A stretch of 64,000 nt of DNA from Cardinalis cardinalis (lineage: Eukaryota > Chordata > Aves > Passeriformes > Cardinalidae). Shown one piece after another: positions 11,292 through 23,602 of the stretch (its first letter is position 1; each line of letters opens with the position of its first letter). A program made the position numbers and the translations under genes. The notes under the pieces are model-generated. The model ran no database searches. It was given only the letters and a program-made list of their open reading frames with translations, and was not told the DNA's origin. The stretch is from contig JACDOX010000172.1 of assembly GCA_014549065.1 (NCBI GenBank), positions 108,332 through 172,331 on the forward strand. The letters are read 5' to 3'.

Positions 11292-11318
11292 TATTTCCAT
11301 TTCCTGTAAATGGAAATA
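11292..11318. repeat. Perfect 11-bp inverted repeat, 5-base loop
   Basis: TATTTCCATTT (11292-11302) and AAATGGAAATA (11308-11318) are exact reverse complements around CCTGT. About one such repeat may be expected by chance in an AT-rich window this long. Confidence 0.85.
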
Positions 11319-11721
11319 ATTTTGTAAACTGTCAATTACTATAGCTTCTGAGTCTGGTGTCCAAATGACTGCCTGTCATGTTTCTTTTGTCAAGGCTGCA
11401 TGTGGTATTCACATCCATCTAAAAGCTCATGCTGCCTTTACGTCACTGTCCAGAAAATGGGAAGCTCAAGCAGCCAACTTGCTCTAGAGCATCCCATTGC
11501 TCTGAGGTGTGGGATTAAAGGTACACAAAGTCATATGTTTTCCTTGTAGTGGAAAAGAAAGCAAGTTCTCCTCAAACTTCTGTTGATTTGTCATCAATGG
11601 AGAATGTGCCCTACATGAGTGGTGTAGGAAGTGTAGACAGGTGAACACCATCTTCCAGCCCTTTATCATTACCAGTTTTTAGTTGTCACTGAGAATTGAA
11701 ATTATATTTATGAATATTCAC
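11319..11721. other. Anonymous sequence before a CR1 fragment
   Basis: No gene or repeat was recognised. Short open frames on the minus strand (11484-11669) have no known domain. Confidence 0.4.
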
Positions 11722-11968
11722 GCTTCAAGTTGCGCCAATGGAGGTTTATATCAGATATTTAGGGAAAATTTCTTCACTGAAAGGGTAATTGAGCATTGGA
11801 ACAGGGAAGTGATTGATTTGCCATCCCTGCAGGTATTTAAAATGTGTAGATATGGCACTTGGGGATATGGTTTAGTGCACACTTGGCAACGTTAGGTTTA
11901 CAGTTGGACTCAACGATCTTAAGGGTATTTTCCAGTCTAGATGGTTATGTGATTCCATAACTCTGTGA
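11722..11968 (+). mobile_element. CR1 LINE 3' end (5'-truncated)
   Basis: The plus strand encodes the decayed C-terminus of CR1 ORF2: an R-E-N-F-F-T-E-R-V stretch followed by E-H-W-N-R at about 11760-11805, matching the CR1 pattern K-N-F-F-T-E-R-V..K-H-W-N-R. It continues into the CR1 3' UTR with GGTTTACAGTTGGACTCAAC and ATCTTAAGGGTATTTTCCAG, and ends in a degraded octamer tail (GTGATTCCATAACTCTGTG). This is a typical short, severely 5'-truncated insertion. The reading frame ends near 11895. Confidence 0.88.
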
Positions 11969-12551
11969 ATGACTGTCCAGTCACAATATCCTGTTTTTAC
12001 CAATAGCTGCCCAAACAAGGAATACAGGAGTGTTCTTTGGTGTCCTATCATCTGGAGAAGGATTTTGAAATGCAGCACCACCTATGTAGGGCCTTTGGCA
12101 TCAGTATTGTGGTTGCCATCCCCCTGTGCTCCCTTCTCCAAGCTTGTACCAAGCCCTCTTTGAAAAGAGAATCTGCTGGAAAGCTGTCTGCTCTTGAAGA
12201 TAATTTTTTTCTTAAATTCAAAACTCAAAAAAAAGTGAAATTACTTCCTGTCTATCTCTGCTTTCTTTTCCTCTGAATTTTTTCTCACTGATGCATTTTT
12301 GAAGGCATGATCTAACCCTTAGTCAAGCCAAGAGAAATCTTTCCTAGGTCTTGAGAATATGATAGATCAATATCTAAATGAAAATGTAAAAATGGCTCAA
12401 GAACTGATTTTGCTGAAGGAAGACAGTGAAAAAGCTTTTGGAGTTATAAGAATAAATAAAGTTGCTAGGTTTCACCTTGATTTTTAAATTGCTGGGAGCA
12501 AATCTGGAAGGCCGTTGTGCTCCTTCAGCTTCTGGCTGCAGTGTGCAGGAG

Positions 12552-12630
12552 AGAAGCACAGTCCTCAGGTTTAGATCTGACATATCTGAGATAGAAGCGC
12601 AGTCCTCAGGTTAAGATCTGACATATCCAC
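12552..12630 (+). repeat. Tandem duplication of a 41-bp unit
   Basis: A segment starting AGAAGCACAGTCCTCAGGTT at 12552 recurs from 12593 as AGAAGCGCAGTCCTCAGGTT, and the match continues through ATCTGACATATC in both. The copies differ by a few substitutions, including one A-to-G that creates a CpG and a TTTA/TTAA difference. It is a local slippage or unequal-exchange duplication. Confidence 0.88.
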
Positions 12631-12700
12631 ATGTCTGAGGATATTTCCTTTTGGAGGGTGTTTCTTTTGTTTCCCCCCTGCTTCCAACCTGCATGTCCTA

Positions 12701-12729
12701 TGCATCTCTTCATGAAGAGAAGAGATGCA
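12701..12729. repeat. Overlapping palindromes around CTCTTCATGAAGAG
   Basis: TGCATCTCTT (12701-12710) and AAGAGATGCA (12720-12729) are exact reverse complements, and the 14-bp palindrome CTCTTCATGAAGAG (12706-12719) is nested inside. The two foldings exclude each other. Confidence 0.82.
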
Positions 12730-14506
12730 TGAAGAAAAACTTGATGATGTTTGAAGATGCTTTATCCTGGAGCACTATCTCAGTACAGAAAAGGAATTTA
12801 AAGAAAAGAATTTAAATAGAATAAACCACTCGTTGAATCTTTCCTTCCCTGCCACCATAGGGCTGTGTAAAGCAGATGTGGCTCTTTAAAAGTCAGCAGA
12901 TTTATGTTGCTGTTACTACAGGACAGTGCTGTAGGGAACAGCTAGCCTATTTCTGTAATTCATCATGCAGAGGTAGTCAAGTGGCCCCAGAAGGTTTCTG
13001 AGGAAGGAGAACCAACAGTTAACCTTCACTGCAGTTGCATGGGACAGACTCAAGAGGTGGAAGTCTAACCTGAATGAAGGATAATTGAATCTGAGAATTT
13101 GGAAGATGTTGCTATTCTATTTTACAATCACTTCTTCCTTCTGTCATTCCCCAAAATACTCCTCCCCGTCCTTCAGATTTCAGAGCACACAATAATCTCA
13201 CACTTGAAATACATATTTATGAAATACTGAGGCTCCAGACCTCTTCTTGTTTGTCATGGGACAGTTCTGGTGATTTGTCTGAAACTGGGCTGATTTATAG
13301 GAATGGAGGCTCTGGTTGACTGTGTCTGCTCAGAGCTTGGTCCATGGCTGTAAAAGTGTGCATAAAATTCTGTCTCAAAATATGCTGTTCAGCTGTTTCT
13401 TACCCCTTTTGGTAGTGACAGCTGTTGGGGCTTATGCTTTTTTGCTTTCCAAAATGTGCTATTAAGGAACTGAAGACTGAAATGATTTCTCCCTCTGTTC
13501 ACATTTTTAGTTGGTTTTCTTAGGTAAGATGTTCTCTTGGAAATGTTTTTCAGTACTACCCACAACTATTTCCAAAATGACTAAGTTTGTTTTTTAAAGA
13601 AGGATAAAAAAAAAGACAAATTGGAACCTTATGGACTATTAAAACTCTCTGGCAGAAAGAACTGTCAGCATGATTGATATCTAGAAGTTCTCGTTTCAAA
13701 GTCATTAAAAAGCTGTGTTGCAGTCTTTGAGCTCTTGGGAGAAACCTCACTAGATTGCTTCCTGTTGTCTAATTTCTGAAAATATCCTGCCCAGAAGAGG
13801 CACAACAATGGAATCATGTCAGAAATGCAAATACCAGGTGAGCCACATGCATCAGCAATAGTGGGGAAATGGCTTTGGTTTTTTATTATTCAAACATTTT
13901 TTTGGTAAGAATAATAAAAAAAAAGCTGGAATCTCTAGGTGCTCCAAGTAGATTGCTCATTTTGGAAATATGACTGTCTCAAGGGTACTAAATCCCATGT
14001 AATCTTGACAGCCCAAAACACCTGGCTAGACTAAAAGCAGAAGAGAAAAATACATATAAATTTTATTTGGTGAAAAGGGAGGTCATCCCACTTAGTGATT
14101 TTTCAGCTTTAATAAGAGTCTTTCATCCTGAAATGTGTACACACTTCATCCTAAGTTGATGCTCTTTCTGCAAGTGTTTTTCTAGTTCAGCAAATAAACA
14201 AAAGGCTGTATGGGAATTTTGCTGAAAGCCTCACAACTGCTGAGCTCAATTTGTTCTTGAGACACAAATGTGAATTATGTGCCCGTTGCTACCTGTGAGC
14301 TGGTGGCAGGCTGCAAGTGCTGTACTGCCAACCTGGCAAACTTACAGCAGCAGCAGGCAGCTGCCTCATTTTCTGGCTTCCAGCAGTATGTGGGCGAAAT
14401 GGAATAATGTTAGCGTTTGGCTAACATCACATGATGGCTTCCAAAATATCAGTTCAGAAGGCTTCTCTCATACAAAAAAATAGGCTCTCACTGGGTATTT
14501 GCAGTA
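12730..14506. other. Anonymous sequence with one AT-rich inverted repeat
   Basis: No gene recognised. The inverted repeat at 13879-13921 is listed separately. The longest frames (64-68 codons) show no domain. Confidence 0.4.
13879..13921. repeat. Perfect 13-bp AT-rich inverted repeat, 17-base loop
   Basis: TTTTTTATTATTC (13879-13891) is the exact reverse complement of GAATAATAAAAAA (13909-13921). The low complexity of the arms raises the odds of a chance match. Confidence 0.8.
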
Positions 14507-14530
14507 ACACACACACACACACACACACAC
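14507..14530 (+). repeat. (AC)12 microsatellite
   Basis: Twelve uninterrupted AC dinucleotides are followed by a short CA-rich flank (GCCCACACCC). It is likely polymorphic in length. Confidence 0.97.
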
Positions 14531-17500
14531 GCCCACACCCATAATCTGTGGGTGTAAAATGTGAAAAGGATGCTTGCCAGGGAGCTTTCAGATCCAAAGC
14601 TGTGAATGAGAACTGCATGCTTGGAATGGGAGCATGAGAATGCTCTTGCTGTTTGTGTCCTTTTGTTCCTCTGACATTTTGGGGTTTTATGTGGGTGTGA
14701 TGACATATTCCCCTAAAGCCTGCAGAACCAAGTTGCGGGTTTAAATGCCTGCTACCAGAGAAGGATAACTCCTCAGAAACACGACTACAGGGAAACAGAG
14801 AGCAAGCCCTCGTATGTACTGGAAGGATAAATTGTGCCTAGGGTCCCCTAGCTGGTTGCACTGAAAGTAAAGGCAGAGGGAGAAGCACCTCAGCCCCCTC
14901 CCACTTCTGCGTCCCTGCCTGCATCCAGTTGCTGCTGCCATTGCTGGCTGCTGCCCAGCTGAGTTTCCCATGGGATGTGCGAGGCCCACACAGATAAGCA
15001 CATTAGCACAGTTTGTATCTGCACAACCGCATTACTGTTTGCACAAAAGCATACTGCTTCTGGCTTACACTGAGCTGTAGCATAAACAAAAGTTGGCTCT
15101 AAACCACTTAGGAGTCCAGGGGGGTTTGTTTTGAACGAGCTCTACTGACAGCAGAATTAGGCTACACATGTGGCTTCATGGAAGACTTGAGAAATGGAGT
15201 CAGCAGGGAGATTGCAATGCTAGATGGGCATGTAATAGTTTAGCTGAAAAGAAAGCAAGCCAGCAATCTGGGTGAGATGTGGGGATTGGAAGCCTGAGAA
15301 CTCTGCTTGGAATGTTGTCCTGGGAAGCATTGCACAGCAGAGAGCAAGGAAGGGTGGAGTATGATGCCACAGATCACTACCCAAGTGATGGTCATGCTGG
15401 AGCACCTCAAGAGTCCAGGGACAGACAGTAAGTGTGGGATGTTTCATCAATTATCTATTCAGTACTGTACTAGACTTTGCAAAGAAAGACATTTCTTAGT
15501 TATGGAAAGAGGCTGTCAAGGGAGAGAAAGAAAGGCAAAAGAGGGAAGTGGAGATAATATGATAAAAAAATTGACAATAAACCACCAAGTAAGTAATAAA
15601 GGACTAAGAGTTAAAGAAAAAATGAATGGTGAGAGGAGAGAAAAAAAAAAATGTAATACAAAAGTAATGGAATCCTAATCCATAGAAGACACTTTTTTAC
15701 AAGTTTTCTCTCTCTGGCAATTTTAAGGTAGAATGCATTTCCTTTCAATAGGAAGAGAAGGGAACTCAAAAGTTGGGTCTCCATCAGTGTCCCAAAGAGA
15801 ATGATGGGCTCTAGGAAAATTCAACCTGAGGAAGGTTCTTCTTACCTCTGTAAAGTCATCACATCATTCTCATAAATCATTGAGAAGGAATCTAGACTCA
15901 GACTTCTAAATGCATACAAAAAGAAGCAAACTATTTCTAGCTGTGCTATCAGTGATATAATGCAAGTGGTTATGGCTAGGATAAGCATATTTTATTATTT
16001 ATGGCCTAAATACAGATACATTATATAGTCTTCAACCTCCTGGACTGTAACTGCTGTTTTTGTTACCTGTCTTACCTTTTTCGTTACCTTTATTCCTGAT
16101 TGCTGTCATAAACCTCTGATATATGTCATCTAGAACTGTTCAGATGGCAAATTTCATTCCATTTTTTATTCTGGCACCTCCTGCTTAGCAGATATTTCAT
16201 TGACATTATTGAAACAGTAAAGATTATTGCAAGAAGTTGCACATCTCATCAATTGGTATCAGACATCGCTCATTTCTTTCATGGGATTTCTCAGTCTGGT
16301 ACACCTAATTATCTGCTAGTGTTTCTTTTAAGGCTTTATGCTATTTGCTATGGAAAATCCAGTTAAACCATTTTCTTTCATAGTTCCTCCTCTAATTTAT
16401 ATTCTTGTTTGTTGACTTCATCTGTGTCAAATTTCTAAATCATGAAGACTTTCTCTTCTCTTCAAAGAGCCCTACTGCTTTTATTACACTGGAAGACCTT
16501 TTCCTGTCTGGTTTCCTTTCCTGGTTGTACATACATTTTCTGAGTCTCAGTAGTCATCTTTCACATCTAAACTACTTTTCAGGGTTTTACTCCCTATAAG
16601 TTATCAGTCTTTTGTAACTAGCCTTGAGTTTCAGTGAAGTCTCCCCTTTATCAAATATTGCTTCTTTCCAATTCCTTTCCTGGGTGTCAAACCTAAATGT
16701 AACAGCTGCTGCTTGTTGTGGCCTGAGTCTTTGTATAGGTGAAGTAGCTCCTCTATGTTATTTAAGACTAATTCAGAATTAGCTGCACCTTCTGCTTGAG
16801 GACTTGAATCGTACTTTGGATGTTGAGAACTCAGATGCTCACCTTTGCAGACTTTTGGGGCAGTTATAACATAGCACTCAGTAGTGAAACTGAAAAGCTT
16901 TTTCTAGGTAAAAAGCTTATGTCTCTAAGTGCTTGAAAACCATTGCCAATTTTTCCAATTAAGTAACTGATGGCAGTTGCAGATTTTTCTCCCTGTGTGG
17001 AGCACATGCTGAAGTAAGATGAATCTAGCAGAGAGAAGAGAAATGATGGGACAAGAAGATGTGGGGAATTTGGTGTTTGAAGCAAGCATGCCTTCCCTCT
17101 CACAGCTGTGAGTTTCCCCCTGGCTTCACACTGCTCACCCTCTCTCCAGCAGGTTTGCCAGCAAAGGAAGTTCAGCAGCAGAAGCTGCAATTCCCCATCT
17201 TCTGGAGTTGAAGTGGCCAGTGGGATGAGCTGTTGTGGGAGGAAAGGCTCCCTGAGAAGGGCTTTTCCCACATCCATGAGTTAACTTTTTGCTGAGTTTT
17301 CCCAAGTCTTCTTCCATTGCCCTCTGTTATATCTCAATCGTGGCCCAGCCCCCACCCCACTAGATCACTGGCTTTCCTAAATCCTCATGCCCAATCTCCA
17401 TGCCTGCATAGCTCTAGCTCCAGACCCCCCATTGCCTCACTGTTCCCTCACTGTTTCAGGTCTGTGGTTGTTCCTGTCACAACCCACACAGCTGAACACC

Positions 17501-19400
17501 ACTGGCTTCCCACTCTGGCTTGGAGCGTCACTGCCAGCTGCACCTGGTTGTCCAATTTGAAACACCCCTGAACTTGACATGCCAAGTCTCAGCTGACATT
17601 TTAGCTACATGCAGCCATGAATTACAGCTGGCCATTGTAATTGCAGATGAGCACACCCTTTCTGTGGAAGTTCTGCTTTCTGCAAGCAATGATAGATTGT
17701 TTTAAATCCTTATGTCATCACAATCTAACTAGGAGGGAGGAGGCCCTGACATGTCTTCCACCAGGGCAGATTTACATGCAGATCTGGGTGCATGTCAGAA
17801 AAATACTGCAGAGGCCCTCAAGCTAATAGCCCTATTAACTAATGGGAAATTTACACCCCAGCTCCTCTACCCAGCTTTTTGTATCACTCCTGCCAAATAT
17901 GAGCTATGAGCTGGGGTTCCTTCCCAGAAACCTGCCTAGGTTCCTTGTGAAAACAATTCTGCTTTTCTTATATTTTGTGAACAGCCAATTTAGTCTTGTG
18001 GGGCACAGAAAAATGGCAGGTACATTCAAACTGGTGTCCAGATTTAGAAGGTATATAGCTCTTTTTGCATTGTAAATCTCTGGGGGACTGAGGCAGGGTG
18101 GAGCAATAACCAATCTCCACACAAAACTTGCTGGCCACACTTAAACATCCCCCCATGGGCTGTGTATTTCTTGTAAACCTAATTGCCAGGGATTAGAGTC
18201 TATTTCCTGGCACTGCTGTTGAGGTCACAGAAATTCTTTTATGCCTGGAAAGCTTCTGCTCAGCAGTCCACAGTCCCCTGGGAGTCTGAGGCTGGCAGTG
18301 GCAGAAGCAGCCGCTCTTTTTACCAGCTGCTGAGGTGCCCTTTGTGGGGAAGAAATTCCAGCACCATGAATTTTCCAGCTATCAGGAACCTTCCGGGATT
18401 CCTCTAGGTGGCAGGAAGCACACACCCGCTACTGAGGAATTGCTCACTGCAGCTCTCTGGCTGCAGGAATTTATGAACTTTAAAGGGTATAGGTGAGGGT
18501 TATTCTGAGGTCGGGATTGCATCTTAAGAGTTGCTTGTCCACTAGCTATCTCACTGACAGGCCCTAGCTTCAGAAATTGTTTGCTCTGTACCACAGGCTT
18601 TTGGTTTTGTGGTAAGGTTAGCCACTAAGTCATTCCTTTCCCATCACTCTGGGTAATGCCATCCAGGGTTTGCTTATCTATGTAGCAAGAAGAGGTTTAC
18701 ATGCCTTTGAAGCAATAAAACGGGGCAGTAGCAGGCAGATATGATGAGTACCATTGAAATCTCTGTGCCTGCTCCACTGACATGCTAAAAGGATGTTGGT
18801 ATGAGCTTGGTTGGATTTGATTTTTAAGTCATAAGTTATTATTGGATCTTTACTCTGGCTGTGAATTCTTTATTTTTCCGCATGTCGGTTCATGTTACTG
18901 ACAAACACCAGAATATGTCCTTCAAACAGCCTGAGCATTAGTTTGGAGAGTGTTGAAGTACATAAGTAACTGTAAGCCTTCAACTGTAAGGCCAGAGGGG
19001 AAGGCAAGGTTGCACTTATACCCCCAGTAACCCATCACCTGGACAGGAGTTTACACAAATCTTTTGCTCTCACAGGGTCTTTTTCTGCCCTCTCTGTTCT
19101 GTGTCCACTAAAAGGGTGTCTTTCCCAGGATATGTCTCATCCCTGGCTGCTCTGCATCTGGTCTCAGCCTGAGGTCCCCCAACAACTCCTTTAAGACAAG
19201 CAGGCGATGGAAAAGTATGCACTGCTGAGGAACTTTGCTTTATCTGCTTTATTTTTCTGCAGGAAAGGCCCCCTTGAACATCAGCTTAAATCCCTCTGAA
19301 GCATGGTGAAGGGGACCTCAGAAGGGCTGTGGCTCTGGCTCTGGATATTTGGTGTGGATCAAGTTATGCAATGTACTGCTGTGACATCTGGAGATTAATT
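14531..19400. other. Anonymous sequence, including a purine-rich run
   Basis: No gene recognised. The longest open frame is 137 codons on the minus strand (16864-17277), without a recognisable domain. 17310-17560 is C-rich without repeat structure. A purine-rich low-complexity run is listed separately. Confidence 0.4.
15519..15652 (+). repeat. Purine-rich low-complexity run
   Basis: The plus strand is dominated by A and G (GAGAGAAAGAAAGG, GAGGAGAG and an A11 run near 15641). Open frames crossing it are composition artefacts. Confidence 0.55.
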
Positions 19401-19438
19401 TTTGGCTCATTTCTGAGCCAAACTATGGGACCATAGTT
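19401..19438. repeat. Two adjacent perfect palindromic hairpins
   Basis: TTTGGCTCA (19401-19409) pairs with TGAGCCAAA (19414-19422) around TTTC. Immediately after, AACTATGG (19421-19428) pairs with CCATAGTT (19431-19438) around GA. The two share two bases. Two perfect foldbacks back to back in 38 bases are unusual. No gene is near to explain them. Confidence 0.88.
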
Positions 19439-20961
19439 AACATCCACATGGGGAATTTTTGTTTTTAAGAACAAGAAGTACTATTCTAATTTCAAGCTTT
19501 TCTGTGACCTCATTCAATTTGAATCATGTCCAGCATACCTCTAGCTGCATCATTTATAAGGAAGGAGGAATTGGTTTTTTTTACTGGTGACACAGGTTGC
19601 TTTGGTGAGTTATGTATTGATAAGAAATATCTTCCTAATGAGTTAAACATCACAGAAATGTAAGGACAATAAATATCACTTGTTCTGCTTAGCTAGAAAA
19701 TTACAGTTTTCCTAGCACTTCCATTTAAATGCTATGATTATTCTTCAAAGTGATATCACAGAGATTTGTAGTTATTAAAATAATTTCAGATGATCAATGG
19801 TAATATGCACCAGCAGTGATCATCAATAAGAAGAGCTCAAAGAGCTTTTCCCAGCATTATTTTGGCACCACTGAACAAAGCAACATCTAAATTAGCCAAT
19901 CCCAGTTTTTAAGTTGTTCTCAAGTCTGCAAAGAACTGAATGCTAATGATCCTACTCAGTTTACCTGCACTCTTGACCCATGAGGCAATCACCTATTCGT
20001 CTCAAAAAGCCTAAAATTAAAGGTACTTGTTTTGGGTCAGAGGGGAAAGTAATGCTTGTGTTTGCACAATGTGCATCAGTGTGTAACTTGTGAATTCAGA
20101 CCTAATGCAGATTCAAGTTTGATAAATAATAGCAATCAGACATTCATGCTGCAAGAATCAACGCCCCAAACCACATGCAGCTTGCTCTGTCTTGTTGCCT
20201 TTATTTTTTGTCTGTCTCTGTCATTGATCAAGATGTCCTTCTGATAGATCATGAGTTTGTAAATAACAAAAAGATGTTGCAAGTTATTTTTTAATGAAAT
20301 TGTTAGTATTCTCAGGGATAAGTCCCTACATTTTGAAGGAAAACCCCAAGAGCTTGAATAACTGTTTTAAGGCACAGATAACATGATCTGTAACTTTGTC
20401 TTCACTAAAAAGCACAGTGTGCAATACAAGTCAGCTGTGCAGCAAGCTTTTTACCATCTCTTCTCTCACATTTCATTGGAGCATTTAGTTTACAGTAGAT
20501 TAACGTCCTAACCTCTTAGCTTATTAGTGTGAAACACAATCAGCCCTATGTAATAAGATTAGACAGTAGGAGCTTAAGCCAGTGCTATTTTTTAACAAAT
20601 TTTCCCCCATTTAGAAAATGGGATAAGAGCTAGGAGACTGGAAACTGATTACATGTTTGTGAACAGTAGGAAACTCACTTTTATTTTTCACAAAAGCAAC
20701 CGGTTGCAAATAATTATTTCTTGTGCATTGCATTTTTTTGCTGCTCCATCCAGATATAAGCTCTTTAATTTGAGAGAATAAATGGGTGTCAGATGGTTGG
20801 ACAACATTAGTGAACAAGACTCAGTAAGGTCCTGAAATCTGAGAGGTTTGATCTGATTACTTTGCATAGAGGATTAAGAAATGATGGGCAGGTAACTTCA
20901 GTTTTTGTTGGAGACAGTGTTCCATGTTGCCAGTTCTTCTTATCTGTATCTCATTGTAATG
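19439..20961. other. Anonymous AT-rich sequence
   Basis: I recognise no gene or interspersed repeat here; open frames are below 70 codons. Confidence 0.4.
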
Positions 20962-21182
20962 AACAAAAAAAATTCCCAGAAAACCCCCTAGAAAAATCAA
21001 ACAAAATCCACCAACCGAAACGACCGAAAACTAACAACATCCAAACCAAAGAAAAACCCCCAAAAAACCCCCAAAAACCAACACCCCCCCAGACTCTCCC
21101 TCTCCCAAAAGAAACAAAACCCAAACACCAAACAACAACAACAATCAAAACCAAAACAACCCCCCAAAAAACCAAACCCTCA
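20962..21182 (+). repeat. A/C-rich strand-asymmetric low-complexity tract with G-quadruplex potential
   Basis: About 220 bases consist almost only of A and C on the plus strand. C runs lie at about 21057-21061, 21068-21072, 21084-21090, 21098-21100 and 21104-21106. On the minus strand these give GGG-AGA-GGG-AGAGTCT-GGGGGGG, which fits a canonical four-run G-quadruplex pattern, followed by two G5 runs separated by T6. The open frames of 111 (plus) and 74 (minus) codons here are composition artefacts. Confidence 0.85.
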
Positions 21183-23397
21183 GTGAACTATTTCTGAAAC
21201 CCTAGAGCACAATTTAAGCAAATTGAATGGAATGTTTTTTTCCATGTGCTTCCCAGCCATCCATCCTCAGAGGGACTTATTCCTCTGTTGAAAGCCCCCT
21301 ATAACCTTACTATCGTGATAAAGGACACAATTTTCAAAGAGGTGGACTAAAGACAAAAGGCTAAATTCCTTCAATTTAATTGAAAATTCCCCATTTCATG
21401 ATTGAAAATCCCCAACTCTGATAGCAGAGCTTGCTTACCATGAGGTTTGTGGTTCTGGGAAGGGAGGAAGTTAGCTATACATAGTGGGAAACTGCTGTGG
21501 CTACATAATAATCCCCTTAAAATACTGCATGTTTCTTTGAATTTCTATATAAAAATCATGTCAATAGCAAATCTATATTTTTTTCCCATTGCCAAGTTTT
21601 ATCAAATGCCTTCAGTATAACAGGGAGCTTTTCAACAACAGGAAAGTAATTTTGTCAGTTGAACATGCTGTATGATTAAAGGATTAGCATTTTCTCTGAA
21701 ATGGAATTAAGACACAGAAATGGGTCCAGAGTTAACTCCTTCATGTTTAGATGACTGGCCAAGGAACTTAAAGATGTAGAATTTCCCTGGGAAATGTGCA
21801 TTTTGGCTAGAACTGTGCAAAATACTGCTCTGAAGGTATTTTGGACTGAAATATTTGGAAAATTTTCTGTCGGAATTTTGGTGGAAGAAGACTGTTAGAA
21901 GAAGAATGATGTGAAAACCTGGAAGGAAGACAAGGAAACATGTATTTTCCAACCTAGCAAACTTTCAATCTTAACTGCAGACGATGATCTCAAACCCATA
22001 CACATACTCGCTGGCATACTTTTACCTAAGTTTGAAAATACGCAAATGCAAACTTTGAGAAAATATGCCTTTTCAGTTTTTACATATTCAACATGGCAAG
22101 TCTCTAGGACTTCATAATAATTCTGTGTAACTTGTTACTGGGGTAACACACATGTCTGAGCATTACCCACTTGCATATGGATTTCTGGACCTGCCCAGGA
22201 TAGCCAGACATCCAACAGTTCTGGCAAGGCTGTGTGTCTATTTTCTTACTGCCTTAGTGATGGGCTACAACTACTAAGACTAATTTTATCTTTCTTTTAC
22301 AGGAAGTTAAATCTCATGAAAGTATGACTATTGTATTAGATTAAAAAGTGGCATGATAATTGATGTATTTTTACGGTGAGGGTTTTGTCACATAGATTTA
22401 AAGAGCATTTTTTATACCCAGATAGCTAACATCTTCTCAGTTTTGTGGGCCCCATACTAATTTGCAGGATTAACTGATAGGCAGCTATTAGGAGAGGACT
22501 GCATGCATGTTCCTGCCCTGATTACTGTGAACAGTTTATGTTTCCTATGGCCTTTGACTGTCAGGGTGGAGTAGTTTCCCTGTCACTGGACAAAGTGCAG
22601 TGATGGGTCATGCCATCTGCGCAGAGATCTCATGCTATTGCTTTTCCTCACTGCTCTGTCATTAATGATGCCACCATCATTTCTTTGCCACAACAGTTTG
22701 TGACTTGAATAATATCTTGGTTCCATCATCTGTTCTGCTTTTAGTCTTACTTTTGTCTTGACTTGTAACCCCTGGGGCAGTATCTCAGCCCCTGAATCTT
22801 CCTTCACACCAGAAGAGGCATCTTTCTCTTTATTCTCTTCTCAGGCAAAGCAGTTGTCAGGGCCTTCCCTGGCTCCCGCTCTGCTGTCTGCTGCCTCCTT
22901 ATGTCCCCACACCTGCAGAGATCCCTAGGGATAGGCTTCTGGAGATGCTATGTCTCTCCTCCTTTCCTGCCACTCTTATAACAGAAAATCTATCTTTACG
23001 TGTCTTTGTTGACATCTCCTAAATCACCATGGATCCTCTCCTCGTGTCACCATGGGTTTCTGTACATCTCAGTGTCCATCCAGATTGGCTCTTGATGGAC
23101 TGGTTTGGGGATTAAGAGCAGTATAGTCATAACTGCTCAGAGTCATCTCTTGTAATCTATCCCTCCTCTACTCAGTCCAGCTCTCCTTCACTTTTCCTTT
23201 GTGCTTCCTTCACAACAACTCTGGATGTCTGCATGGTACTTTATTATGTCACTCTGACACCCTTCTCACTCAAATATGCAGTTAATTCATTCAAGCCCTA
23301 AAAAATTGTCCTTTACATTTGTCTAGTGATGCCTTTTACTGATGCATGTCTTGCACTAAGTTTGATGCAGGATTTGTGAAACTGGAACATGTCTGAA
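21183..23397. other. Anonymous sequence
   Basis: No gene recognised. A small foldback (TTCAATT-T-AATTGAA) and two spaced copies of ATTGAAAAT(T)CCCC occur near 21375-21415. 22800-23240 is pyrimidine-rich without further structure. Confidence 0.4.
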
Positions 23398-23602
23398 TAT
23401 GAGAATAACTTTATTTTGAGTGTGAGTGAGTGCTGAACAGGTTTCCCAGAGAAACTGTGGAGGCTTCTTCACTGCAGACATTCAAAAACCATCTGAACAC
23501 AAGCATGATTAACAATCTCTAGAATGACCCTGACTGCACAGAGAAGTTGTACTATGTGACCTCCTGTGGCCCATCCCAGCCTTACTCATTCTATGATTGT
23601 GA
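23398..23602 (+). mobile_element. CR1 LINE 3' end (5'-truncated)
   Basis: The start corresponds to the last CR1 ORF2 codons (AATAACTTTATTTTGAG, then GCTGAACAGGTTTCCCAGAG, the CR1 'GGAACAGGTTGCCCAGAG' region). It continues through TTCAAAAACCATCTGAACAC and ends in CCCAGCCTTACTCATTCTATGATTGTGA, the family's 3' tail. Identity with the family is modest, so the insertion is old. Confidence 0.85.

Noticed and set aside
16864..17277. 137-codon minus-strand open frame
   Set aside because: No recognisable domain; length is within what chance allows in 64 kb.
20862..21197. Lysine/proline-rich 111-codon open frame and its minus-strand shadow
   Set aside because: Composition artefact of the A/C-rich tract.
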